From Methanocorpusculaceae archaeon UBA456 (lineage in GTDB: Archaea; Halobacteriota; Methanomicrobia; Methanomicrobiales; Methanocorpusculaceae), in NCBI GenBank assembly GCA_002496395.1, contig DAJQ01000038.1, positions 13,373-18,731 of the forward strand: DNA of 5,359 bases. The letters run 5' to 3'. The notes beneath the pieces are model-generated. The model saw only the letters and a list, made by a program, of their open reading frames with translations, did not search any database and was not told the origin of the DNA. A program made the translations under genes and the position numbers. How positions within the stretch are numbered: position 1 is the first letter of the stretch; the number at the start of each line of letters is the position of its first letter. Below are positions 1-5,359 of this stretch, piece by piece.

Positions 1-1
1 A

Positions 2-601
2 GATACCAAAAAATTTGACCAACAGTCCTTCTTAAACAGCACATTCGTAAAAAAATATTGGGATGCCCGTGTATTCGGAAACACATTCCTTGAAGAAGGC
101 GCGGCAAAGGGCTTCATAAAGACTGGTGTAGTTCAGTTTGGCGTTGGAGTTTCCATATCTCCGATAGCTATTGTACGCCATACGAACACAAATAAAGCAG
201 GTGTACAAGAGGGTAAAAATGCCGGCATGGCACCGCTTGCGTTCCGTATCGTACAACATGGCGTGTACTGTATGCCTTTCTTTGTCAATCCTAACTATGC
301 GGGAAAGAGCGGCTGCACCCCGGAGGATATAGAGCTGCTCAAACTGCTGATTCCGAAGGCGTATGATTTAAACCGCTCGGCTATACGTCCGGATGTACGA
401 ATCCGCCATGCCTGGTATATCGAGCATAAAAACGCACTTGGAAGCTGCCCGGACTATCTGTTGCTTGAGGCGTTGACGCCTTCTCGCATAGGCAATGTTT
501 CCGATCCCTCAAATGAGTGGTCTGACTACGTGGATAAGACATCTTTGCCAGATAGTCTCATTAAGCGGGTTGAAAGCGTGGTCGATTTGATGGAACTGTG
601 A
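2..601 (+). CDS. cas7: Cas7 (Csd2 family), type I-C Cascade backbone subunit, 5'-truncated by the window edge
   Basis: The reading frame is open from the first bases of the window and ends at TGA 599-601, giving 199 residues. Csd2 proteins are usually about 280-300 residues, so roughly the first third lies upstream. Recognisable Csd2 blocks, numbered within the fragment, are YWDARVFG (19-26), GVVQFGVGVS (42-51), the glycine-rich KAGVQEGKNAGMAPLAFR stretch (65-82) and HGVYCMPFFVNP just after it. In type I-C this subunit polymerises along the spacer part of the crRNA to form the helical backbone of Cascade. Its stop overlaps the cas3 start by 4 nt (GTGA), which implies one transcript and coupled translation. 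An internal ATG at 227 is not the true start, because conserved family sequence continues upstream of it. Six of 11 isoleucine codons are ATA, as in cas3 but unlike cas4 and cas1. Identification is by recalled family motifs and context. Confidence 0.95.
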   Translation, partial: DTKKFDQQSFLNSTFVKKYWDARVFGNTFLEEGAAKGFIKTGVVQFGVGVSISPIAIVRHTNTNKAGVQEGKNAGMAPLAFRIVQHGVYCMPFFVNPNYAGKSGCTPEDIELLKLLIPKAYDLNRSAIRPDVRIRHAWYIEHKNALGSCPDYLLLEALTPSRIGNVSDPSNEWSDYVDKTSLPDSLIKRVESVVDLMEL

Positions 602-2778
602 TCAAACATTTCGCTCATAGCCCTAAAGATGAGTATCCCGCCCAGACATATGAGGAGCATATCAACGGAGTGTTGGAACGATCAAGGCGTCACGCATCTG
701 ATGCCGCCCGATACTCCCTTTTAGATGGAGCATTGCTTGTAAATATAGCAGAAACTGCGGCAGTTTACCATGATTTGGGTAAACTCGATAAGGAAAATCA
801 GCTCATTTTATCCGGACAGATAAAGGCAACACGTCTGCCACTTAATCATGCGGATGCTGGTGCAGCTTTTTTGCTGGACGATATACACCCCGCTGTTCTT
901 GCGGCTGTTTCTATCGCAGCGCACCATATCGGGCTTCCGGATTTTTATGAGCAAAGCATCCGCGAGGATTCCGCGTTCCGAGATGAGAGAATAAAATCGC
1001 GGGTTGATTCAGCGTTGTCGGAGTATTCGCAAATACACAGCAGCAACGTAAGCGCAAGACCGGCAATAGAGAGCGCGATGCCATCAGGGGATTTATCGGT
1101 ATTCCTGCGTATGTTACTGTCGTGCCTGGTTGATGCTGACCACACCGATACTGCTACGCATTACGGCAAGTATCCTGAGTCGGCGGATATTATGCCGCTT
1201 CATCCGGCGGAGCGTCTTAAGTTATTAAATCGTTACGTTGAAACGCTGGGCAAACCTGGAGAAGATGACGAACGAAATCGGCTACGCTCTGAAATGTATA
1301 CGGTGTGCCGGGACTCGTCAATATGCGAAAACATTGCCTCCTGTGATGCTCCCGTTGGTTCAGGCAAAACAACTGCGGTCATGGCGCATCTGTTGGCGCA
1401 AGCGAGTAAGCGTGGATTGCGCCGAATATTTGTGGTACTGCCGTTTACAAATATCATTCAGCAGTCGGTCGAGAAATACCGTCAAGCACTGGTTTTCCCG
1501 GACGAAAATGGCGAAGACATTGTGGCTGAACTGCACCATCGCGCCGAATTTGAAAATGAGGATACACGGCATCTCACAGCGCTATGGCGTGCGCCAATTA
1601 TCGTCACAACAGCAGTGGCGTTCTTTGAAACCCTTGCAGCGAAAACTCCGTCTGCACTTAGGCGGCTTCATGAGTTGGCAGGCAGCGCAGTATTTGTGGA
1701 CGAAGCACACGCCGCTCTGCCTGCGCACTTATTGCCATTAGCATGGAGGTGGATGAATATTTACGCGAACGAATGGTCATGCTATTGGATGCTGGCTTCA
1801 GGTTCGCTTAATCAATTCTGGGAGATCAAAGAGATATCCGAAGATAAGTTGGAAGTGCCAAATATAGCAAATCCATCCTTAAGGGCTTCGCTCAACGGAT
1901 TTGAAGGCAAGCGCATAGAATATCAGGCTAATCTGACGCCACAGCCACTGGAGGCGTTTGTTGATGTAGTGATGCAATCGAAAGGACCAAGGCTCGTTAT
2001 ACTCAATACAGTGCAAAGCGCGGCAGTAATTGCAAAATATATTTGTGAAAAATTCGGGCGCGAACACGTAGAGCATCTGTCAACCTCTCTTACGGCGAAC
2101 GATAGGGAGAAAACACTTGAGCGTGTGAAATCGCGGCTTAGAAGTCCCGATGATAACAACTGGGTGCTTGTCGCCACATCCTGCGTGGAGGCGGGCGTCG
2201 ATTTTTCATTTAGAACTGGCTTCCGTGAGCTTGCATCGCTGACCTCGCTGTTGCAAGCGGCGGGGCGTGTCAACCGAAATGGTGAATACGGTGTTTCTGA
2301 AATGCACACATTTTGTCTTTCAGAGAGCAATATATTAAAATCAAATCCCGAATTGAAAAATTCCGCTGCTGTCTTGCGCAAAATCATAGAGACGGGAATT
2401 GAAATTTCCCCATCCCTCGTGACCGAGGCTATCGAGAGAGAGCTTAAAATATACGGCAGCAAGCCAATACACAAGATATTACTCACAAAAGAAAGCGAAA
2501 GGGATTTTCCGTTTGTAGAAGAGAATTTCAAGGTAATCAACACGGATACACGTATTGCGATCGCGGATATGAAAATCATCGATAGAATACGCATTGGATA
2601 TTGTGACTGGCGTGAATTACAGAAGCATTCGCTACAAATAGCCTATTATAAACTGCAAGAGCTGCATATACCGCAAATCACAGAAGAGATTTATCACTGG
2701 AATCTCGCATATGATGATTTTCTCGGGTATATGGCGGGGATCATTCAAAAAAATGAGCCCGAAATCCTCATATATTAA
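598..2778 (+). CDS. cas3: Cas3, HD nuclease and SF2 helicase of type I-C
   Basis: This 726-residue protein has the two-domain layout of a complete Cas3. The N-terminal HD nuclease shows H21, H58-D59 in YHDLGK, H84 in NHADAG, H109-H110 and D179 in LVDAD. The helicase shows Walker A APVGSGKT (251-258), Walker B DEAH (368-371), an SGS motif III (401-403), motif V VATSCVEAGVDFS (525-537) and motif VI QAAGRVNRNG (553-562). Every expected catalytic residue is present, so it should be an active ATP-dependent 3'-5' ssDNA translocase and nuclease recruited to Cascade-bound targets. GTG 598 is the only plausible start: an in-frame TGA lies at 571-573. There is no strong Shine-Dalgarno site, so translation probably couples to cas7. 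In the textbook I-C order cas3 leads the operon before cas5; here it follows cas7. About 21 of 53 isoleucine codons are ATA. The motif II-III region (SAVFVDEAHAALP, LASGSLNQFW) looks divergent from common I-C Cas3 proteins. Confidence 0.96.
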   Translation: MIKHFAHSPKDEYPAQTYEEHINGVLERSRRHASDAARYSLLDGALLVNIAETAAVYHDLGKLDKENQLILSGQIKATRLPLNHADAGAAFLLDDIHPAVLAAVSIAAHHIGLPDFYEQSIREDSAFRDERIKSRVDSALSEYSQIHSSNVSARPAIESAMPSGDLSVFLRMLLSCLVDADHTDTATHYGKYPESADIMPLHPAERLKLLNRYVETLGKPGEDDERNRLRSEMYTVCRDSSICENIASCDAPVGSGKTTAVMAHLLAQASKRGLRRIFVVLPFTNIIQQSVEKYRQALVFPDENGEDIVAELHHRAEFENEDTRHLTALWRAPIIVTTAVAFFETLAAKTPSALRRLHELAGSAVFVDEAHAALPAHLLPLAWRWMNIYANEWSCYWMLASGSLNQFWEIKEISEDKLEVPNIANPSLRASLNGFEGKRIEYQANLTPQPLEAFVDVVMQSKGPRLVILNTVQSAAVIAKYICEKFGREHVEHLSTSLTANDREKTLERVKSRLRSPDDNNWVLVATSCVEAGVDFSFRTGFRELASLTSLLQAAGRVNRNGEYGVSEMHTFCLSESNILKSNPELKNSAAVLRKIIETGIEISPSLVTEAIERELKIYGSKPIHKILLTKESERDFPFVEENFKVINTDTRIAIADMKIIDRIRIGYCDWRELQKHSLQIAYYKLQELHIPQITEEIYHWNLAYDDFLGYMAGIIQKNEPEILIY

Positions 2779-2836
2779 GAAATATGTCGAGATTGATCAT
2801 CCTGGCGATCTCCCGTAACCTGCTTTTACACCTCGG

Positions 2837-2908
2837 TTATACTTCCCATGTGCGCAACCAGCTCTCCATTGATAGATTCTTATAATCCGGCTTATAATAA
2901 TGCTTCAT
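2837..2908 (-). other. Antisense mini-ORF in the cas3-cas4 gap, possible gene remnant
   Basis: On the minus strand an AAGGAG box (2924-2919) lies 10 nt before ATG 2908-2906. It opens a 23-codon frame that ends at TAA (plus-strand TTA 2837-2839). The peptide starts MKHYYKPDYKNL and ends ESWLRTWEV, which reads like a protein N-terminus rich in aromatic residues, but I do not recognise the family. Beyond the stop, all three frames are interrupted before cas3, so nothing longer survives. It may be the 5' stump of a gene that once diverged from cas4 in the source of the adaptation module, a real micropeptide, or chance. The same bases hold the putative cas4 promoter on the other strand, which argues against a functional gene. 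Confidence 0.25.
2869..2898 (+). promoter_or_regulatory. Putative sigma70-type promoter for cas4-cas1-cas2, with a tandem -10 box
   Basis: TTGATA (2869-2874) is separated by 18 nt from an exact TATAAT (2893-2898), a good bacterial -35/-10 pair. A second TATAAT sits at 2881-2886, so CTTATAAT is repeated 12 nt apart (2879-2886 and 2891-2898). The upstream copy has no -35 at a usable distance. Transcription would start near 2905 and leave a leader of about 20 nt before cas4. In an archaeal host the same box could act as a TATA element giving an almost leaderless transcript. A promoter here fits the 146-bp gap, the only sizeable break among the cas genes. Confidence 0.5.
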
Positions 2909-2909
2909 C

Positions 2910-2922
2910 GGAGAACAACTCC
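2910..2922 (+). promoter_or_regulatory. cas4 Shine-Dalgarno site in a small inverted repeat
   Basis: GGAG (2910-2913) is the only Shine-Dalgarno-like site ahead of cas4 ATG 2925, with an 11-nt spacer that is longer than ideal. It is the left arm of GGAG-AACAA-CTCC, so a 4-bp hairpin could hide it. The right arm reads AAGGAG on the minus strand and serves the antisense mini-ORF as its ribosome binding site. A 4-bp stem is weak, so translational control is only a possibility. Confidence 0.35.
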
Positions 2923-2924
2923 TT

Positions 2925-3587
2925 ATGAATCCCGATGATTATCTCCTGCTCAGCGGCATCCAGCATTTCGCTTTCTGTAGGCGTCAGTGGGCGCTCATCC
3001 ACATCGAGCAGTTGTGGAAGGAGAACGTGCTCACTTTTGGAGGCAGACAGATGCACAGGAATGCAGATGATCCTTTCTTTACAGAAAGCCGGGGCGATAT
3101 TTTGATCTCGCGGAGCGTGCCTCTGGTTTCACATTCATTGAAGGTGTACGGAATTGCGGACGTGGTTGAGTATCATCGTTCGGATGCGGGGGTTGCGATC
3201 TCCGGACGAGAGGGATATTGGACCGTTGTGCCGGTGGAGTATAAGGCTGGCAGGAAGAAGCCGGACGACCGCGACGAGGTGCAACTGTGCGCTCAGGCGA
3301 TCTGCCTTGAGGAGATGTACAGAACCCGGATTGAAAGTGGATATTTATATTACGGCAAGACCCGGCGACGGACGGAGGTGCTCTTTGATGATGAGATTCG
3401 CCGCAGGGTGGCGGAGTTAGTCGCCGGAATGTATGCACTCTACGATGCAGGCATCACTCCCCCGGCACTTCTGCTACCGCACTGCAAGAATTGCTCGCTT
3501 GTTGATCTCTGCATGCCAAACGTCTCTTCACGCAGGCGTTCGGTTGACCGCTACCTTGCCGCCGGTATCAGAGGAGATGATTCATGA
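2925..3587 (+). CDS. cas4: Cas4, RecB-like 4Fe-4S nuclease of the adaptation complex
   Basis: Cas4 works with Cas1-Cas2 to trim prespacers next to a correct PAM and to orient their integration. This copy has 220 residues, normal for I-C Cas4. The iron-sulfur cysteines are C18 (AFCRRQW) and C187, C190 and C196 in the C-terminal CKNCSLVDLC. The RecB-type nuclease residues are H44, D79 (GIAD), E105 and K107 (VEYKAG), and Q120 in EVQLCAQAICLEEM, so it appears catalytically intact. ATG 2925 gives the conserved start MNPDDYLLLSGIQHFAFC. The gene ends in a 4-nt ATGA overlap with cas1, so the two are translationally linked, and a putative promoter lies just upstream. None of its 12 isoleucine codons is ATA, a sharp change from cas3. 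Confidence 0.96.
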   Translation: MNPDDYLLLSGIQHFAFCRRQWALIHIEQLWKENVLTFGGRQMHRNADDPFFTESRGDILISRSVPLVSHSLKVYGIADVVEYHRSDAGVAISGREGYWTVVPVEYKAGRKKPDDRDEVQLCAQAICLEEMYRTRIESGYLYYGKTRRRTEVLFDDEIRRRVAELVAGMYALYDAGITPPALLLPHCKNCSLVDLCMPNVSSRRRSVDRYLAAGIRGDDS

Positions 3588-4618
3588 GAAAACTGCTGAA
3601 CACTCTGTATGTCACCAATCCTGACTCCTACCTAAAAAAAGACGGAGAAAACCTCGTCATTTCTGTCGAGCAGAAGGAGGTGGGACGATTACCGATCCAC
3701 AACCTGGAGAGTGTCATCTGTTTCGGGTTTATGGGAGCAAGTCCGGGGGTTATGGAGTTATGCACATCCCGCAATGTTGGTCTTGCATTTGTTTCACCAT
3801 ATGGTAAGTTTCTCGGACGGGTTTCGGGCCGGGTATCCGGGAATGTACTGCTTCGGAAAAGGCAATATCTTCTTTCCGATGAGGAGGAGGCTGCAACCCG
3901 GATTGCAATCAATTGTGTTCTTGGTAAACTGCTGAACTGCCGTAGTGTTTTGCAGCGTTTTGGTCGTGATTACCCTGAGAAGACTTCCCCGGTGTTAACA
4001 GAGAATCTTCAGCGGCTGACAGAGGGTATTCGCCAGTTGAAAGAATCGCCACCCATGACGCTGAATGAACTTCGGGGTCGGGAAGGAATTCTGTCGAAGT
4101 ATTATTTTGACTGTTTTGATGATCTGATTCTGTCGCATGAGCCTGCATTCATGTTTGAGTTCCGGAGCAGGAGGCCTCCGCTGAATCGGGTGAATGCTTT
4201 ATTGTCATTTATTTATACGATGATCGCAGCAGACTGCGCTTCGGCTCTTGAATCTGTGGGGCTTGATCCGCAGGTGGGGTTTCTGCATCGCGCCCGGCCG
4301 GGACGAATGAGCCTTGCACTGGATCTGATGGAAGAGTTCAGGCCATATCTTGGAGATCGATTTGTGCTAAGTCTGATCAATAACCGGGTTGTTGCGACAG
4401 ATGATTTCATGGTGAAAGAGAATGGGGCGGTGATCCTGACAGATACAGCGCGGAAGACGGTTCTTGCAGCATGGCAGAGGCGGAAGGCGGAAGAGGTTCT
4501 GCATGGATACCTGAACGAGAGGATTCCGGTCGGCCTTTTGCCGTATGCGCAGTCAATGCTGCTGGCCCGGCACCTTCGGGGTGATATCGATGGATATCCA
4601 CCATTTTTGATGAGATGA
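3584..4618 (+). CDS. cas1: Cas1, spacer integrase (type I-C)
   Basis: Cas1 is the metal-dependent integrase that, as a Cas1-Cas2 complex, joins prespacers to the leader-repeat junction. This 344-residue protein has the usual I-C length and start (MRKLLNTLYVTNPDSYL). The metal-binding triad is visible: E167 in LRGREGILS, H235 in GFLHRARPGR and D247 in LALDLMEEFRP. The start is well fixed: ATG 3584 overlaps the cas4 stop, and AGGAG at 3572-3576, inside the cas4 end, lies 7 nt upstream. None of its 14 isoleucine codons is ATA. No frameshift or missing active-site residue is visible. Its end runs into a short tandem duplication before cas2. Confidence 0.97.
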   Translation: MRKLLNTLYVTNPDSYLKKDGENLVISVEQKEVGRLPIHNLESVICFGFMGASPGVMELCTSRNVGLAFVSPYGKFLGRVSGRVSGNVLLRKRQYLLSDEEEAATRIAINCVLGKLLNCRSVLQRFGRDYPEKTSPVLTENLQRLTEGIRQLKESPPMTLNELRGREGILSKYYFDCFDDLILSHEPAFMFEFRSRRPPLNRVNALLSFIYTMIAADCASALESVGLDPQVGFLHRARPGRMSLALDLMEEFRPYLGDRFVLSLINNRVVATDDFMVKENGAVILTDTARKTVLAAWQRRKAEEVLHGYLNERIPVGLLPYAQSMLLARHLRGDIDGYPPFLMR

Positions 4619-4636
4619 ATCTTTGATGAGGTGAAT
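4606..4636 (+). repeat. 16-bp-period tandem duplication at the cas1-cas2 junction
   Basis: The 15-mer TTTGATGAGATGAAT (4606-4620) recurs as TTTGATGAGGTGAAT (4622-4636), with one A-to-G difference and a 16-bp period. The first copy covers the last cas1 codons and its stop. The second lies in the gap, and the changed base creates GAGGTGA, the likely cas2 ribosome binding site. Collapsing the repeat would bring the cas1 stop to within about 4 nt of the cas2 GTG. Confidence 0.75.
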
Positions 4637-4638
4637 GT

Positions 4639-4929
4639 GTGTTTGTTCTGGTCACATACGATGTAAATACGGAGAGTCCTGAAGGACGGCGCAGACTGCG
4701 CAGGGTTGCGAAAATATGTATGAATTACGGTACTCGCGTACAGAATTCAGTTTTTGAGTGTGTGGTGGATTCCGTTCAGCTGATGGAGATGAAGACGAAG
4801 ATCGATGAGGTTATTGATCCTGAGATTGATAGCATACGGTACTATAATCTGGGCAAGCATGGTCGGACACATGTCGAGCATGTAGGGGCAAAGCCGGGGT
4901 TGAATGTTGAGGATGTGCTGATCTTTTAG
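4639..4929 (+). CDS. cas2: Cas2, structural partner of the Cas1 integrase
   Basis: Cas2 is a ferredoxin-fold dimer that bridges two Cas1 dimers and sets spacer length. This copy has 96 residues, typical of I-C. It starts FVLVTYDV with the conserved D8 after the first beta strand, and continues with GRRRLRRVAKIC and the family-typical GTRVQNSVFEC (31-41). GTG 4639 is the start: TGA 4627-4629 closes the frame upstream, and the nearby ATG at 4635 is in another frame. GAGGTGA (4630-4634 at its core) precedes it with a short spacer of about 4 nt. It lies 20 nt after cas1 and is the last cas gene before the leader. Two of six isoleucine codons are ATA, too few codons to assign it to either composition class. 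Confidence 0.96.
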   Translation: MFVLVTYDVNTESPEGRRRLRRVAKICMNYGTRVQNSVFECVVDSVQLMEMKTKIDEVIDPEIDSIRYYNLGKHGRTHVEHVGAKPGLNVEDVLIF

Positions 4930-4945
4930 GATGCCTCGGGAAGTC

Positions 4946-4988
4946 TTGCGAAGGTGAAGTGCCCATGGTTTCCCAGGGAGGTTCGCGA
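4946..4988 (+). promoter_or_regulatory. Structured element directly after cas2, likely conserved in I-C loci
   Basis: GCGAA (4948-4952) pairs with TTCGC (4982-4986), extending to 7 bp with one G-T wobble (4946-4952 with 4982-4988). Between them are GGTGAAG, CCCATGG and TTTCCCAGGGAGG. From memory, I-C loci such as that of Bacillus halodurans carry a similar block after cas2: GCGAA, then GTGAAG, then CCCxGGGAGGTTCGC. That likeness needs alignment. Its role is unknown to me; an RNA element, a protein site for adaptation, or a leader anchor are all possible. Confidence 0.45.
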
Positions 4989-5004
4989 TCAGGCAATAAT
5001 TAGC

Positions 5005-5038
5005 TTTTTTGTTACAAGCGGCTTTTTCCTTATTTTTT
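5005..5038 (+). terminator. T-rich stretch, possible end of the cas transcript
   Basis: Three T tracts (T6 at 5005-5010, T5 at 5023-5027, T6 at 5033-5038) lie about 75-110 bp after the cas2 stop. No strong GC hairpin precedes them, so a classical bacterial intrinsic terminator is not supported. Oligo-T runs alone can end transcripts in archaea. They may equally be ordinary AT-rich, bendable leader DNA. Confidence 0.25.
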
Positions 5039-5138
5039 GGAATCTACCACGCTCTGATGCATGCTACAAGTCACATCAAGGATAGTTCTTTATTCAGAAA
5101 TGTTATTCTGCGTCATTTTGGATATTGTTTTAATTTTG

Positions 5139-5157
5139 GTGCCGATAATTGCGGCAC
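5139..5157 (+). repeat. Leader inverted repeat resembling the CRISPR repeat stem
   Basis: GTGCCG (5139-5144) and CGGCAC (5152-5157) form a 6-bp stem with a 7-nt loop, ATAATTG. The CRISPR repeat stem contains GTGCCT and AGGCAC, so five bases on each arm are shared. GTGCC here lies 62 bp before GTGCC of repeat 1; the repeat-to-repeat distances are 66 and 64 bp. It could be a degenerate repeat, a protein-binding palindrome of the leader, or coincidence. Confidence 0.5.
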
Positions 5158-5182
5158 AAGGAAAATTAGATATCTGCCCTCC

Positions 5183-5190
5183 TATAAATA
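5183..5190 (+). promoter_or_regulatory. TATA-like box just before the array
   Basis: TATAAATA lies 7 bp before repeat 1. As a bacterial -10 box it would start the pre-crRNA at about the repeat boundary, but no fitting -35 is visible 16-18 bp upstream. As an archaeal TATA box it would place the start inside repeat 1, which would be unusual. The array promoter is therefore not settled. Confidence 0.3.
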
Positions 5191-5197
5191 GTTTAGA

Positions 5198-5359
5198 GTC
5201 GTGCCTCACGCAGGCACGTGGATTGAAATTGCCATCGCGATCGTTTCGGCGTCCGGGGTATACGTCGTGCCTCACGCAGGCACGTGGATTGAAATACGTG
5301 TTGCTCTTGATCCCTCGATACCTTTGGGTCGTGCCTCACGCAGGCACGTGGATTGAAAT
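5198..5359 (+). CRISPR. Type I-C CRISPR array start: three identical 32-nt repeats, two spacers
   Basis: Repeats lie at 5198-5229, 5264-5295 and 5328-5359 and are identical. Spacer 1 is 5230-5263 (34 nt) and spacer 2 is 5296-5327 (32 nt). The repeat begins GTCGTGCCTCACG and ends CGTGGATTGAAAT. Repeat positions 3-9 (CGTGCCT) pair with 15-21 (AGGCACG) around the 5-nt loop CACGC. In known I-C systems Cas5c/d cuts at the 3' base of this stem, which would leave the 11-nt 5' handle TGGATTGAAAT. The ATTGAAAT end shows that transcription runs left to right from the leader, so spacer 1 is the newest. The window stops exactly at the end of repeat 3, so the array size is unknown. Both spacers have at least one stop-free frame, compatible with coding targets, but their targets cannot be told from here. 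Confidence 0.98.

Larger units (their letters stand above)
4930..5197 (+). promoter_or_regulatory. CRISPR leader between cas2 and the first repeat
   Basis: This 268-bp stretch has no convincing gene. Its place between cas2 and the first repeat, and the repeat orientation, make it the leader: the site recognised for spacer insertion and the source of the array promoter. The first 60 bp are GC-richer and hold an inverted repeat. From about 4995 it becomes AT-rich with three T tracts, then a GTGCCG/CGGCAC hairpin, then a TATAAATA box 10 bp before the first repeat. The bases directly next to the repeat are TAGTTTAGA. A 60-codon frame from TTG 5009 has no ribosome binding site and is taken as chance. 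Confidence 0.85.

Noticed and set aside
1923..2594. Long open frame on the minus strand (223 codons) opposite the cas3 helicase domain
   Set aside because: It lies entirely inside cas3, whose helicase motifs are intact, and has no ribosome binding site or recognisable domain. It is a mirror of cas3 codon structure.
2786..2796. GTCGAGATTGA in the cas3-cas4 gap as a degenerate CRISPR repeat
   Set aside because: Only the GTCG and GATTGA ends match, the hairpin half of the repeat is missing, and the similarity is too short to separate from chance.
2816..2839. TAACC/GGTTA inverted repeat after cas3 as a terminator
   Set aside because: The stem is 5 bp with a 14-nt loop and no T tract follows.
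4635..4637. ATG as an alternative cas2 start
   Set aside because: It is in a different frame from cas2; only GTG 4639 gives the conserved FVLVTYDV start.
5009..5191. 60-codon plus-strand frame in the leader starting at TTG
   Set aside because: It has a poor start, no Shine-Dalgarno site, a low-complexity T-rich origin and lies fully in the leader.
5090..5275. Minus-strand frame running through repeats 1 and 2
   Set aside because: It is made partly of repeat and spacer sequence; open frames through arrays are a common artefact.

Overview
This window is the 3' part of a subtype I-C (Dvulg-type) CRISPR-Cas locus. All five genes lie on the + strand and the array is on the right. From left to right it holds: the C-terminal two thirds of cas7 (csd2), a complete cas3 (HD nuclease plus helicase), a 146-bp gap, cas4, cas1, cas2, a 268-bp leader, and three identical 32-nt repeats with two spacers (34 and 32 nt). 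The window ends on the last base of the third repeat, so the array probably continues. cas5 and cas8c would be expected upstream of position 1.

The genes form two tight transcription blocks. cas7 and cas3 overlap by 4 nt (GTGA). cas4 and cas1 overlap by 4 nt (ATGA), and cas2 follows 20 nt later. The gap between the blocks carries a good sigma70-like promoter (TTGATA-N18-TATAAT), so the adaptation genes are probably transcribed separately. Cas7 belongs to the crRNA-bound Cascade backbone. Cas3 is recruited to shred targeted DNA. Cas4, Cas1 and Cas2 select, trim and insert new spacers at the leader end of the array. The 3' end of the repeat (TGGATTGAAAT) and its 7-bp hairpin are as expected for processing by Cas5c/d.

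Two things depart from a routine I-C locus. First, cas3 sits behind cas7 and not at the head of the operon. Second, codon use changes abruptly at the gap: ATA makes up roughly 27 of 64 isoleucine codons in cas7+cas3 but 0 of 26 in cas4+cas1. This suggests that an effector module and an adaptation module of different origin were joined here. The gap also carries a short antisense reading frame with a strong ribosome binding site, possibly the stump of a former neighbour. The leader holds a structured element just after cas2. It also holds a hairpin that resembles the repeat stem, one repeat-spacer unit upstream of the first repeat.

The host cannot be named from this window. GTG starts and Shine-Dalgarno sites occur in both bacteria and archaea. 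The cas4 promoter reads best as bacterial, but AT-rich boxes could also serve an archaeal host. No wholly new system is evident; the interest lies in the locus architecture and the leader.
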